From assembly GCA_028691595.1 (NCBI GenBank), contig JAQUZA010000035.1:1-13550 (forward strand): a DNA stretch of 13,550 nt, read 5' to 3'. Under the pieces are notes generated by a model, which worked only from the letters and a program-made list of their open reading frames with translations, was not told the DNA's origin and did not search any database. Below are positions 1-7,288 of this stretch, piece after piece. The position numbers were made by a program, and so were the translations under genes. The DNA is from Candidatus Rifleibacteriota bacterium (GTDB taxonomy: Bacteria > Muiribacteriota > Ozemobacteria > Ozemobacterales > Ozemobacteraceae). Numbering within the stretch: the first letter of the stretch is position 1; each line of letters starts with the position of its first letter.

Positions 1-211
1 TCGCCCCACCGTCGAACCCTCCGGCGATGATGGCGTAGTTGAGGAGCGGCGTGCTCACCTCTCCGGCGTCAGCGACATCCGCCCCGGCCGCTATCGCGCC
101 GTCTGCAAACGCACCTGCGAGCGACGCTGCAGAGAGGCGCATGTCCCGCCCGACGACGATCCGCTCCGCCCCGAGGAGCCGGACGAACGCGTTCCCGATC
201 CTCTCTGCCGT
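1..211 (-). CDS. Phosphomannomutase/phosphoglucomutase N-terminal fragment (foreign-looking, partial at both ends)
   Basis: Read on the minus strand from about 211 down to 1, one open frame gives a convincing piece of the N-terminal domain of an alpha-D-phosphohexomutase. It contains TAERIGNAFVRLLG, then RIVVGRDMRLSAASLAGAF, then AGADVADAGEVSTPLLNY and AIIAGGFDGG. The VGRD-x-RxS and DxGxxxTP motifs are typical of this family, which interconverts hexose 1- and 6-phosphates. The catalytic serine loop would lie beyond the left edge. The first ~20 residues of the protein, including the start, are missing because homology stops near 211, where different DNA begins. Codons are strongly G/C-ending, unlike every other gene here, and the wording resembles methanogen enzymes (an impression from memory, not a search). 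The family call is firm. Whether the piece belongs to this genome is doubtful. Confidence 0.75.
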
Positions 212-230
212 GGATGTGCTCAAAGACGAA
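205..230. other. Probable chimeric junction
   Basis: Around these bases the sequence switches from GC-rich DNA coding on the minus strand (phosphohexomutase) to moderate-GC DNA coding on the plus strand. Neither gene continues sensibly through the point. The phosphohexomutase loses its N-terminus, and the plus-strand gene would acquire an implausible Ala/Ser/Arg-rich N-terminus that is just the shadow of the other gene. No IS end, target duplication or integrase is visible. A misassembly or chimeric read join is the simplest inference; the exact base cannot be fixed from sequence alone. Confidence 0.6.
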
Positions 231-1598
231 AAACTGGCCGATATCTGGCAACGACGTGGCTGGCTATGGCTTGGTGGCCGCAAGGTCAGACTGAATCTCT
301 GTTCTGGTGCCGGAGACCTTGGCGAAATTTTTCACTTTTACGATGTCAGTAACCCAAATGTTTTTTCGCCGGTTAAGTTTTCAACGCCTGCAGCGGCTCT
401 TCCCGCCAAGTTTTCAGGGCCGGTTCAGCTCCCATGGGATAAAAGCAGTGAATCGATCAGACAGGTAAGTTACAGTTTCGGTCACAGCTTTGTTCTTGAT
501 GGTTTTCATGACCGCAGCAGCCGCAAAGAAACCGATGCCATGTATGAAGGCAACGTGTTGTCAACGGGCGAGAAAAATCATTATTCGTCGAAATCTTCAA
601 TTCTTCATCTGTTTGGGGATGCCCGCAAGGGTTATCAGTCACGCACCCGCCTGTTTGGCCAGGTCAACGCCGCCTTTATCAGGTTTGCCAATCTTGAAGT
701 AAAACCTGAAGATGCTGATGTTGCCGCCCTCTTTGCTGCCGCAAACCCGCCACCCCTTTACCTTCTGCGTTCAATCTCTGATGAAGCCTACAACAATTCT
801 GTCGACATCGAAGAGGTTGGCCGTCGAACCCTCGGTGGCCCGTTGCTGAAGTCTGGCATGCTTTTTAAGTCTTACAATGAATATGCTCAACTTATGAGTC
901 GGGTGGTTGAACTACCTTACCGGGAATCCTATAACAGCATGCAGGATGTCTATGACGCAAAAGTCGGGCGGACTTTTCCATCATCGGCGGCAAATCTGCC
1001 TGTTGATTCTGGCGACAAGGTTACTTTGCAACGTGACCAGCACGTGTTTTTCAAGGGTGTGCCATCGGCAGATGCTGTTTCGCAGCTTCTTGCCGGGCGA
1101 GTTCAGATTGAAGTCGAAACAATCAACACCTTCTGGGAAAGATTTCTCAATAAACAGGGCGAGCTTGAACTGAACGCGGTGGTCAGAATCAGAAACCCTC
1201 GTGGTCTTGATATGCAGATACCGGCTGCCGGCCGGCCTCAGCCAATGGTGGTCAGGGGGGGCGGTATTATTGTTCTTGAATCCGGAAACCTGGTTTTGCG
1301 TGGCATCAGCTGCAGTTCTCCGGATCAGGCTTTGACCATTCTGCTGCGCGGCAATGGCTCGGTTTCATTTGCTTCGACTCAACCAAATCATGTGAACTTG
1401 ATCGCTCCTGATGCCGAGCTGGCCTATGGTTCAAAGTTTGACCTGACAGGAACTCTTTGTGTGGGTTCTATTTACGCTGATCATCGCTTTCAGGGAGGCA
1501 CCGTCCGTTTCAGGGCAGGCCAGGACCCGATTGTTTCAGGCTATGACAGATTTTACAAGGTTTTTGTCGACCCGAAGGACTCTTACTGGAATGAATAA
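213..1598 (+). CDS. Unrecognised protein in a prepilin operon, 5' end missing
   Basis: The frame is open from 39, but residues encoded before about 213 are shadow sequence of the phosphohexomutase fragment, so the genuine part starts near the junction and lacks its N-terminus (about 460 residues remain). I do not recognise a family. The C-terminal third is rich in short hydrophobic beta-like stretches with repeated Gly and Ser (for example GGGIIVLESGNLVLRG, then LRGNGSVSF, then DLTGTLCVGSIYADHRFQGG). This loosely recalls a beta-helical or bactofilin-like fold, but that is only an impression. The stop codon overlaps the ATG of the next gene by 8 bases, so it is probably translated together with the two prepilin-like proteins. 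It may be an accessory component of their assembly system. This last point is inference from position. Confidence 0.6.
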   Translation, partial: DVLKDEKLADIWQRRGWLWLGGRKVRLNLCSGAGDLGEIFHFYDVSNPNVFSPVKFSTPAAALPAKFSGPVQLPWDKSSESIRQVSYSFGHSFVLDGFHDRSSRKETDAMYEGNVLSTGEKNHYSSKSSILHLFGDARKGYQSRTRLFGQVNAAFIRFANLEVKPEDADVAALFAAANPPPLYLLRSISDEAYNNSVDIEEVGRRTLGGPLLKSGMLFKSYNEYAQLMSRVVELPYRESYNSMQDVYDAKVGRTFPSSAANLPVDSGDKVTLQRDQHVFFKGVPSADAVSQLLAGRVQIEVETINTFWERFLNKQGELELNAVVRIRNPRGLDMQIPAAGRPQPMVVRGGGIIVLESGNLVLRGISCSSPDQALTILLRGNGSVSFASTQPNHVNLIAPDAELAYGSKFDLTGTLCVGSIYADHRFQGGTVRFRAGQDPIVSGYDRFYKVFVDPKDSYWNE

Positions 1599-2034
1599 CA
1601 TCCGCAAAAACGGCTTGTCACTTGTCGAAATAATTCTTTCGATGGGTATTCTGGCAATGATTATGTTGCCGGTGTTCATGACTTTTTCTTCGGGCAATGC
1701 CAATATTCAGATAACTGAATCTGAGTTCAGGGCCCACACCGCAGCCCTGGAACTGATGGAACAGATCATCTCGCTGCCGTTCAATCTGATTAAAGCCGGC
1801 AGTTACGATGCCGCAAAAATTGTCGATGGTGGGGCTTTTGCCAACTCTCCGATACTTTTCAGACTCAGCGAAAATCCAGATTTAAAGCCATTTTTGCAGG
1901 TTGAAGAAGTTAAGCGCGGCGAAAAAATCGTATTCAAAAAAATAACCGTTAAGATCGCCTACCCTTCTGCCAGAGCTTCTGGCAGGATGCGTGATTTTAC
2001 GCTGAAAACTCTGGTGGCCAATGAAAACATTTAA
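1591..2034 (+). CDS. Type IV pilin-like (prepilin) protein
   Basis: A 147-residue protein with a class III signal. A short charged leader MNNIRKNG is followed by LSLVEIILSMGILAMIML. Cleavage by prepilin peptidase would fall after Gly8, giving Glu at mature position +5 as in type IV pilins and type II secretion pseudopilins. One hydrophobic helix then leads to a soluble C-terminal part. The ATG at 1591 is chosen because the prepilin leader begins there and AAGGA lies 11 bases upstream; an upstream extension of the frame only reads through the preceding gene. It overlaps the upstream gene by 8 bases and the next gene by 14, indicating translational coupling. The product is probably a minor pilin or pseudopilin acting in the inner membrane and periplasm. 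The exact system (pilus, type II secretion or competence) cannot be decided here. Confidence 0.85.
   Translation: MNNIRKNGLSLVEIILSMGILAMIMLPVFMTFSSGNANIQITESEFRAHTAALELMEQIISLPFNLIKAGSYDAAKIVDGGAFANSPILFRLSENPDLKPFLQVEEVKRGEKIVFKKITVKIAYPSARASGRMRDFTLKTLVANENI
1967..1985 (+). repeat. Perfect 8-bp inverted repeat inside the prepilin gene
   Basis: CTGCCAGA (1967-1974) and TCTGGCAG (1978-1985) are exact reverse complements with a GCT loop. The hairpin lies about 36 bases before the start of the following prepilin-like gene. It may be a chance product of coding (Ser-Ala-Arg-Ala-Ser-Gly) or a modest mRNA structure between coupled genes. Confidence 0.35.
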
Positions 2035-2608
2035 GAAAAATCCGCCGGCCACAACTGCTTTTACTTTGCCGGAAATCCTTATCGTCTGCGCAGTTTCGGC
2101 CATTTTTCTGGGTTCGGCGATTATGCTTTTTACCAATTTTCGCCAGGGTTTTTCGCGCAGCGAAAATGTTGCCGTTCTTTTGCAGGAAAGCGCCCTGTTC
2201 ATGGCCCGCCTGCGAACTGATCTCAACAATGCGGTGTTGAGCGGCCCGGGCACCGGAAGCTTTGACCAGCAGATTCAGGCTCTTCCTGACAGTCTGACCT
2301 TCAATGTTTACAGCAGCAGGCAGGGCCGTATTAATCAGGTCGCCTACAGATTGTTGCCTGATGCGAAAGGCGGCAGCATAAGCCGCCAGGAGGCCGATCA
2401 GGCTGAAAGAATTCTGATAAAAAATCATGTGGCATCTCTTAGCTGGCAGATGCAGCTCGAAAGATTTGCAACCCCCGGTTCCGGCACTTTCCGAATTGGT
2501 GTCGGGCTTGATTTACAGCTTAAAACGTCTTCTGGCCGTGAAAAACCTTTTACGATAAAGACTACGATGTTTCCGGCCCGGCTGAATCGCCAGCTCAACA
2601 ACCCTTAA
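2021..2608 (+). CDS. Type IV pilin-like (prepilin) protein, second
   Basis: A 195-residue protein starting MKTFKKNPPATTA, followed by FTLPEILIVCAVSAIFLGSA, a typical prepilin N-terminal helix with Phe at +1 and Glu at +5. The residue before the predicted cleavage site is Ala13 rather than the usual Gly, a tolerated but less common variant. After the membrane helix comes a soluble region of about 155 residues with Gln- and Arg-rich stretches, resembling larger minor pseudopilins of the GspJ or PilW size class (size and layout only). The ATG lies within the last codons of the previous gene (14-base overlap). The reading frame ends just before a non-coding gap that carries a promoter for the next genes. 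The prepilin class is well supported; the particular apparatus is not. Confidence 0.85.
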   Translation: MKTFKKNPPATTAFTLPEILIVCAVSAIFLGSAIMLFTNFRQGFSRSENVAVLLQESALFMARLRTDLNNAVLSGPGTGSFDQQIQALPDSLTFNVYSSRQGRINQVAYRLLPDAKGGSISRQEADQAERILIKNHVASLSWQMQLERFATPGSGTFRIGVGLDLQLKTSSGREKPFTIKTTMFPARLNRQLNNP

Positions 2609-2629
2609 TCTGCCTGCAAATGACGTTAT

Positions 2630-2662
2630 AATGCCAATGGCATTTGGTTGTGCGGTGCACCG
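2630..2662. repeat. Two short palindromes after the prepilin operon
   Basis: AATGCCA (2630-2636) and TGGCATT (2638-2644) mirror each other around one base. A few bases on, CGGTGCACCG (2653-2662) is a perfect 10-base palindrome, and a run of T follows from about 2666. They could be operator sites for the downstream secreted-protein genes or part of a weak terminator for the prepilin operon. Neither reading is strong. Confidence 0.3.
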
Positions 2663-2697
2663 TCTGTTTTTTATTTCTGTGGTCGCCGGCAATTTTT

Positions 2698-2729
2698 TTG
2701 CAACGAATTCTTTAAAAAATGCGTATAAT
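2698..2729 (+). promoter_or_regulatory. Candidate sigma-70-type promoter for the secreted-protein genes
   Basis: A consensus TATAAT lies at 2724-2729, about 34 bases before the ATG at 2763. The best -35-like hexamer, TTGCAA at 2698-2703, is spaced rather far (20 bases), so the -35 is uncertain. A second TATAAT at 2627-2632 has only a weak -35. A strong ribosome site GGGAGG (2750-2755) follows, 7 bases before the ATG. Confidence 0.4.
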
Positions 2730-2762
2730 TAGATGAACAAATGTACGGCGGGAGGCTGGATT

Positions 2763-4019
2763 ATGAACAGAAGAATGGCAGTTGTTCTATTAGTCGCGTT
2801 TTGTTTCGTGCTGACCGCCATGGCACCAGTCACAGCGCAGGGCGACAGTTACCTCGATACTATTTATCGTGCGGGTAACTCTGGCACAGCCGTTGTAACC
2901 GAAACTGACGACGCTAATTATGCTGGCGAAGATGATCAGCTGCCTGAGGTGGTTGATGTTCCAGATCCGGTTGGTGACCCTCAGCAGCAGAAAGCGATCG
3001 AAAAGCTTCAGTCTGTCATTAACAGCCTGATGCGAATAATTGCCGGCAAAATGTGTGGTTCGCGCATTGTTGTTGTGGTCATTCCCTGCGAACGTATCTT
3101 TCCAAAGCCCAGACCACCGGTGCCAACAGCGACTGCTACCAGCACTGCGACCTCAACTTCTACCGGTTCAGCTACGGCCACTTCAACTTCAACGCAGACC
3201 GCAACAAGAACTTCAACGGCCACTGTTACGAATACTTCAACGGCCACTTCAACCGCCACCAGAACCTCTACTGCCACTGCAACTTCTACTGCAACAAGAA
3301 CCTCCACCGCCACCGTTACTGCGACTGCCACCTCAACCTCAACCTCAACCTCAACCTCTACTGCTACCGCAACAGCCACTGACAAAGAGTCTTTGCGTGC
3401 TGCTGTTAAAGCTAAATACAACATCAGTCTTACTGACGGGGCGAATAACTGTTCCTGGAGCGAAAATCAGTTGAGAGCTGCAGATGAAGCCTTTGGTGAA
3501 CTACCTGCTTTCTTCCGCGGCTGCACAGATGTTGTTTATCGTGACGGCCAGCCCAACGCTTCGTTTATACCAGCCAGCGCCCTCGCTTATGTTATGGTGC
3601 CACAGCGCAAGGTTCATATGCTCGATTTGAGTGTTTCAATGACGCAGAGCGCCTATAACTCAATGGTAGCCGCTTATGGTCGAGCTCCGACGCAGGCAGA
3701 ACAGATGGCTTACCTGAAACACAACTTCAAACGCACCCTCGTTCACGAAATGACTCACTGTTTTCAGAACACTTACCCGCAGGTCTACCAGTCGTGGTCA
3801 AACAAATTCTGGCCGGGAGGCCGCCTTACAGGCACATGCCCGACCAGTTACGGGCGCACGCAGCCTGCTGAAGATATGGCCGAATCAGTTGCCACCTATT
3901 ACACCGGCGGCACGATTCGCAACGGCGTATTTGTTTCGCGCAGTGGCGCAACCATGGATATGAATCGTTATAACTTCATCAAGCAATATGTTATGAATGG
4001 CAAAGAATACCTGTATTGA
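2763..4019 (+). CDS. Secreted HExxH zinc-metallopeptidase-like protein with Thr-rich linker
   Basis: A 418-residue protein. The start at 2763 is preferred over 2733 because GGGAGG sits 7 bases upstream and it gives a clean Sec signal peptide (MNRRMAVVLLVAFCFVLTAM, with cleavage probably near VTAQ-GDSY). After a short N-terminal region, residues ~121-207 are an almost pure Thr/Ala/Ser linker with occasional Arg and Val. The C-terminal domain (~210-418) contains LVHEMTHCFQ: His328, Glu329 and His332 form HExxH. PAEDMAESVATYY follows, where Glu374 could be the third zinc ligand of a gluzincin-type peptidase. It is therefore probably an exported protease or peptidase-fold protein. I cannot name the family. 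It ends 14 bases before a paralogous gene and opens with the same SYLDxxY motif after the signal peptide, so the two are likely an operon that arose by duplication. Confidence 0.85.
   Translation: MNRRMAVVLLVAFCFVLTAMAPVTAQGDSYLDTIYRAGNSGTAVVTETDDANYAGEDDQLPEVVDVPDPVGDPQQQKAIEKLQSVINSLMRIIAGKMCGSRIVVVVIPCERIFPKPRPPVPTATATSTATSTSTGSATATSTSTQTATRTSTATVTNTSTATSTATRTSTATATSTATRTSTATVTATATSTSTSTSTSTATATATDKESLRAAVKAKYNISLTDGANNCSWSENQLRAADEAFGELPAFFRGCTDVVYRDGQPNASFIPASALAYVMVPQRKVHMLDLSVSMTQSAYNSMVAAYGRAPTQAEQMAYLKHNFKRTLVHEMTHCFQNTYPQVYQSWSNKFWPGGRLTGTCPTSYGRTQPAEDMAESVATYYTGGTIRNGVFVSRSGATMDMNRYNFIKQYVMNGKEYLY
3115..3382 (+). repeat. Low-complexity Thr/Ala/Ser-coding repeat
   Basis: The stretch is built of degenerate ACN and GCN/TCN codons, including four perfect tandem CCTCAA hexamers at 3331-3354. 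It encodes the Thr-rich linker of the metallopeptidase-like protein. Because the unit is six bases, slippage would lengthen or shorten the linker without breaking the frame. The same repeat creates long, meaningless open frames on other strands and frames. Confidence 0.8.
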
Positions 4020-4033
4020 AAAGGAAACCGGCA

Positions 4034-5419
4034 ATGAAAAAGCTGATAAGTCTGCTTGGCATCTTTCTTGTTCTGCTGGTCGTGCCCGTTAATGGTCAGA
4101 ACGCCAGTTATCTTGATTCTGTTTATCAGACTCTCGATACCTCCCCTGCAACAGATGCCCTTACCGCCCTTAAAGACTCTATCAGCGCCGAGTTTAACGT
4201 GGTGATTGCTGAAGACCAGTCGGAAAACCAGAATCAGTGGTCGCTGAGCTATGTTCAGGCCATAAAAGAGGTTCTGGCGGTCATGCCCGCAAGTTTTTCC
4301 GCCGCTACCCGCATGGTGTATCTAGATCCGTCATCGGTGCAATATGAAGTTAAATACGTTGGGTTCAACGACCAACACGGAATCATACAGATCGGCGCCG
4401 GGGTCATGACCCCATCTGTCATGTATTATCGCCGTTACAAAGAGCTTTATAACAGCACACCGTCTGATGCTCAGCTTCTGGCACGCTTTAAAACAATTCT
4501 GGTTCGTGGTATGACCTACTGCTACCTCCAGGAAAACCCCGATCTGGGCAAAAAATACGCCAGCATAGCTGCCCAGCCGGTTCTGTCGACCAAGGTATAC
4601 AGCCCGGCCGCCGAAACCAATATGGTGGTTGCTCCGGGCAAAACCGCCGCCTGGATAGACCTTGCTTTTGCTGTTTCTTTATACTGTACCGATCCGACGA
4701 CCCTGCAGAGCAAATCGAGTAACCGCTTTGACTTCGTTAAAACCATGGTCATGAACGGCGAAAGCATCACCGGCTGGGATGAAAAACCAGTAAATGGCGA
4801 CGGTGGCAATAACAACAATGATGATGACGACGACGATGATAATGGCAATCCCGGTGGTAACGTCGAGCCGCCTGCTACCCGCCCGCCACCAGCCATTCCA
4901 GATGGCGATTACATGCCTGTGGTGACTCAGGTCGATGTGGGCACAGCCGCAGCTTCTCTGCCGGCTGAGCACAAAGAGGCCCCTGAATTGCTTCGCAGTG
5001 CTATTGCAGAGCTGTTTTCCGAGCTTCCCAAGTTTTTCTCGACCTGCACTGAGGCCATTGCTTATGTGCCGACAACTGATACCGAAACGGCCTTTTCTTC
5101 TGAAGGTTTCGTGTTTATAACCCAGAATTCATGGTTTATGCCGTCTTTCAGCGATCTCGATGATGCGGCCCGCGGCAAGCGCTTCAAGCAGACTCTTATG
5201 CGCGAGATGACTCTGAGGTTTCTCTATTTCCACCCTGAGGTAACCGCCCAGTGGAAAACCACTTTCGACAAGAATATGAGCACCTACGATGCCTATGTTG
5301 ATATGACTCAGTCAGCAGTTCTTTATTATTCTGCCCCGGCCTATCTCAAGCAGCTCAACCCTGAGCGCTATGTTTTTATTAAAACCGTGGTAATGATCGG
5401 CAAAGAATTCACCGAGTAA
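4034..5419 (+). CDS. Secreted protein with two degenerate copies of the neighbouring peptidase domain
   Basis: A 461-residue protein. ATG at 4034 is used because AAGGA (4021-4025) precedes it and the signal peptide MKKLISLLGIFLVLLVVPVN begins there. The protein has two repeats, each resembling the C-terminal domain of the preceding gene product. Repeat one (~40-250) has RFKTILVRGMTYCY and ends in FVKTMVMNGE. Repeat two (~310-461) has RFKQTLMREMTLRF and ends in FIKTVVMIGKEF. In the neighbour these positions read FKRTLVHEMTHCF and FIKQYVMNGKEY. The HExxH histidines are replaced in both copies (RGMTY, REMTL) and the downstream glutamate is missing, so both are probably inactive as zinc peptidases. 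The repeats are joined by an Asn/Asp/Gly then Pro-rich linker (~252-290) with a run of seven Asp. A binding, scaffolding or inhibitor role for the paralog is possible but speculative. Confidence 0.85.
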   Translation: MKKLISLLGIFLVLLVVPVNGQNASYLDSVYQTLDTSPATDALTALKDSISAEFNVVIAEDQSENQNQWSLSYVQAIKEVLAVMPASFSAATRMVYLDPSSVQYEVKYVGFNDQHGIIQIGAGVMTPSVMYYRRYKELYNSTPSDAQLLARFKTILVRGMTYCYLQENPDLGKKYASIAAQPVLSTKVYSPAAETNMVVAPGKTAAWIDLAFAVSLYCTDPTTLQSKSSNRFDFVKTMVMNGESITGWDEKPVNGDGGNNNNDDDDDDDNGNPGGNVEPPATRPPPAIPDGDYMPVVTQVDVGTAAASLPAEHKEAPELLRSAIAELFSELPKFFSTCTEAIAYVPTTDTETAFSSEGFVFITQNSWFMPSFSDLDDAARGKRFKQTLMREMTLRFLYFHPEVTAQWKTTFDKNMSTYDAYVDMTQSAVLYYSAPAYLKQLNPERYVFIKTVVMIGKEFTE

Positions 5420-5480
5420 CAAAGGGGCGGCGTAAGCCAGAATTTGCCGATGCGGGCGGCGGCTGTGGGTCTAGGCACGG

Positions 5481-7076
5481 TTATTGCCGGGCCGGGCTGA
5501 TGCTTTTCCAGCTGATGCCGAAACGTTGCAGGTATTTGCGCAGCCGGTCTGAATCGTTTGTTGAGCTTTTTTTTGCCAGAGAAGAATTAAAAAGTTTGCG
5601 TCCGGCCTCGGCAAGGCTGTCGCAATCAAGGCAGATTTCAAGAACTCTTTCGAGTTGCAGACGGTCGAACAGATCTATTTCATCGAGCTGTTCAGCTGCT
5701 AAAACCTTATGACAAAGGCTTTCCTGGTATGTTTTATCAGGGTTTTCCTGTTGCCATTCAAATTTAAGCTTCTCAATTTCAGGCTTAACTTCATCCAGGC
5801 TGATACGGTTGCCCTCAGAGAGAGTGATCATGCGGGCCAGCGAACTGTTCAGATCCCTGAAATTCGCGGTCCAGATACCATTTTTTGAAACGGCAAACCT
5901 GATGTATTCGGCCCGCGCCTCACTGCTGAAACTGACGGGCTTTCCCAGTGTTTTTGAATGATGCTGCAGTTCAAAATCAATATTTGGGTCAATATCTTCC
6001 GGGCGTTCTTTAATTCCCGGAATAGCAAATTCCCAAAATTTTATTCGAGCCAGAAGATCTTGTCTGAAGCGCCCGTTGCGGCATTCCTGTCTAAGATTTC
6101 GATTGGTGCCGGTTATTAATTGAAAGTCACTGTGAATCTCTTTGTCAGAGCCGACAGGCAGATACTGCTTTTCTTCGACTGCCCGCAACAGCATGGCCTG
6201 CTCGTCAAGCCCGAGCTCACCGATTTCGTCGAGAAAAAGAATGCCACCGTCTGCTGCTTTTAACAAGCCTTCGCGGTTTTCTGTAGCACCGGTGAACGCG
6301 CCTTTTTTGTGGCCGAATAAGACCGACATGGCCATGTCACCGCGCAGAGTCGCGCAGTTAACCTCGATAAACCTTCCCCTGATTTTTTTATACTGACGGC
6401 GCAACTCAAATATCTGGCGGGCCAGGCGTGATTTGCCTGCCCCGGTGGGGCCCGAAAGCAAGATCGGCATGTCGCTGCGCAGAGTCACTTTTTCAACCTC
6501 GGAAATCAGCCGGTTAAAGTGCTGATTGCGTGTTTTAATACCTGATTTAAGAAACGATATGTCGTCACTTGTCTGCTCAGAAAAGCGTCGGGCGATGCAA
6601 TCGTATCTTGAAAGGTCGAGATCGATTATTTCGTAGCTGCCGGGAGGAGTATTCTGGCGGCCTGGCCCGGTTTGCAGGAGTTTGCCCGGAAAAAAACCCG
6701 CTTCGGTTAGAAGAAATACACATATCTGGGTAACGTGTGTGCCCGTAGTGATGTGCAGCAGATACTCTTCATCATCTTTGAACTTGAAATGGTGTGAGTA
6801 GTCAAGCATGCCCGAAAAGACTTCTTCGAAGTCCCAGGGGTTTTTAAATTCAACATAATCAATGATTACCGTGGTTTCGGGCGAGACCGTCTCGATGTCT
6901 GCTTTAACCAGTTGAGCCAGAGTCTCGTCGCGTCTGCCGCACAGCAGATGGAACCTGTTGATAAGCAAATCTTCGTGCTGACAGACCGCAACAGACGGTC
7001 GCCAGCATTCCCAGCGGTTGTTTTTGCCACGCCGGTCGAGAACGGTGCCGAGAAACCCTATTACGACTTTTTTCAT
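5481..7076 (-). CDS. rtcR: RtcR, sigma-54-dependent activator of the RNA-repair operon
   Basis: A 531-residue protein with the full RtcR layout. The N-terminal ~1-180 is the divergent CARF-type sensor (start MKKVVIGFLGTVLD; LHITTGTHVTQICVFLL at ~107-123). The sigma-54 AAA+ domain follows: Walker A GPTGAGKS at 209-216, the sigma-54-contacting GAFTGA loop at 259-264, Walker B ILFLDE at 279-284, arginine-rich RFRQDLLARI at 336-345, and the RtcR-typical WTANFRDLNSSLARMITL near 402-419. The C-terminal helix-turn-helix lies at ~485-520. In Salmonella, the CARF domain of RtcR binds 5' tRNA fragments ending in cyclic phosphate, which drives oligomerisation and activation (Hughes and colleagues, 2020). 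The gene is divergent from the sigma-54 promoter at 7186-7201, the classical arrangement. It has no clear Shine-Dalgarno; an AT-rich stretch directly upstream (7077-7125) may hold its promoter. Its 3' end converges on the secreted-protein operon with a ~60-base gap. Confidence 0.96.
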   Translation of the reverse strand: MKKVVIGFLGTVLDRRGKNNRWECWRPSVAVCQHEDLLINRFHLLCGRRDETLAQLVKADIETVSPETTVIIDYVEFKNPWDFEEVFSGMLDYSHHFKFKDDEEYLLHITTGTHVTQICVFLLTEAGFFPGKLLQTGPGRQNTPPGSYEIIDLDLSRYDCIARRFSEQTSDDISFLKSGIKTRNQHFNRLISEVEKVTLRSDMPILLSGPTGAGKSRLARQIFELRRQYKKIRGRFIEVNCATLRGDMAMSVLFGHKKGAFTGATENREGLLKAADGGILFLDEIGELGLDEQAMLLRAVEEKQYLPVGSDKEIHSDFQLITGTNRNLRQECRNGRFRQDLLARIKFWEFAIPGIKERPEDIDPNIDFELQHHSKTLGKPVSFSSEARAEYIRFAVSKNGIWTANFRDLNSSLARMITLSEGNRISLDEVKPEIEKLKFEWQQENPDKTYQESLCHKVLAAEQLDEIDLFDRLQLERVLEICLDCDSLAEAGRKLFNSSLAKKSSTNDSDRLRKYLQRFGISWKSISPARQ

Positions 7077-7136
7077 AGCTTAAAATATAACATATATAAT
7101 TAAAAATATAAAAATTGAATATAGAAAACTGACCAA

Positions 7137-7167
7137 AAGCTGTGAAATGATCTGTTAATGACAGCTT
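7137..7167. promoter_or_regulatory. Candidate RtcR upstream activator site
   Basis: AAGCTGT (7137-7143) and ACAGCTT (7161-7167) are exact 7-base reverse complements 17 bases apart, a layout suited to a dimeric helix-turn-helix regulator. The site lies in the only gap between rtcR and the sigma-54 promoter, with its centre about 34 bases before the -24 box. That is closer than is usual for enhancer sites, so it could instead be a repressor-like autoregulatory site. No published RtcR consensus was checked. Confidence 0.4.
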
Positions 7168-7185
7168 GACCCAGATATTTGCAGT

Positions 7186-7201
7186 TGGCACGCTGGTTGC
7201 A
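7186..7201 (+). promoter_or_regulatory. Sigma-54 (-24/-12) promoter of the rtc operon
   Basis: TGGCACG (7186-7192), four bases, then TTGCA (7197-7201): an essentially perfect match to the sigma-54 consensus with correct GG-to-GC spacing. Transcription should start near 7212 and run rightwards. A 6-base inverted repeat (CAATAT and ATATTG, 7200-7213) overlaps the predicted start. Position next to divergent rtcR strongly supports RtcR control of everything from the tRNA-like gene through rtcB. Confidence 0.92.
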
Positions 7202-7288
7202 ATATCAATATTGTCTGTTGATTCAACCATATCGGTGCCCACCCGTGGGTCAAGGGTATTCTGGTTCTGGTTTGAAGGCGAGACAGAC

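Noticed and set aside
39..212. Plus-strand reading frame giving an Ala/Ser/Arg-rich N-terminus joined to the gene ending at 1598
   Set aside because: The same bases on the minus strand give a clear phosphohexomutase, so the plus-strand translation is a shadow produced by GC-rich DNA.
3008..3424. Minus-strand Val/Ala/Glu repeat frame opposite the Thr-rich linker
   Set aside because: It is the antisense reading of a low-complexity coding repeat and has no independent gene features.
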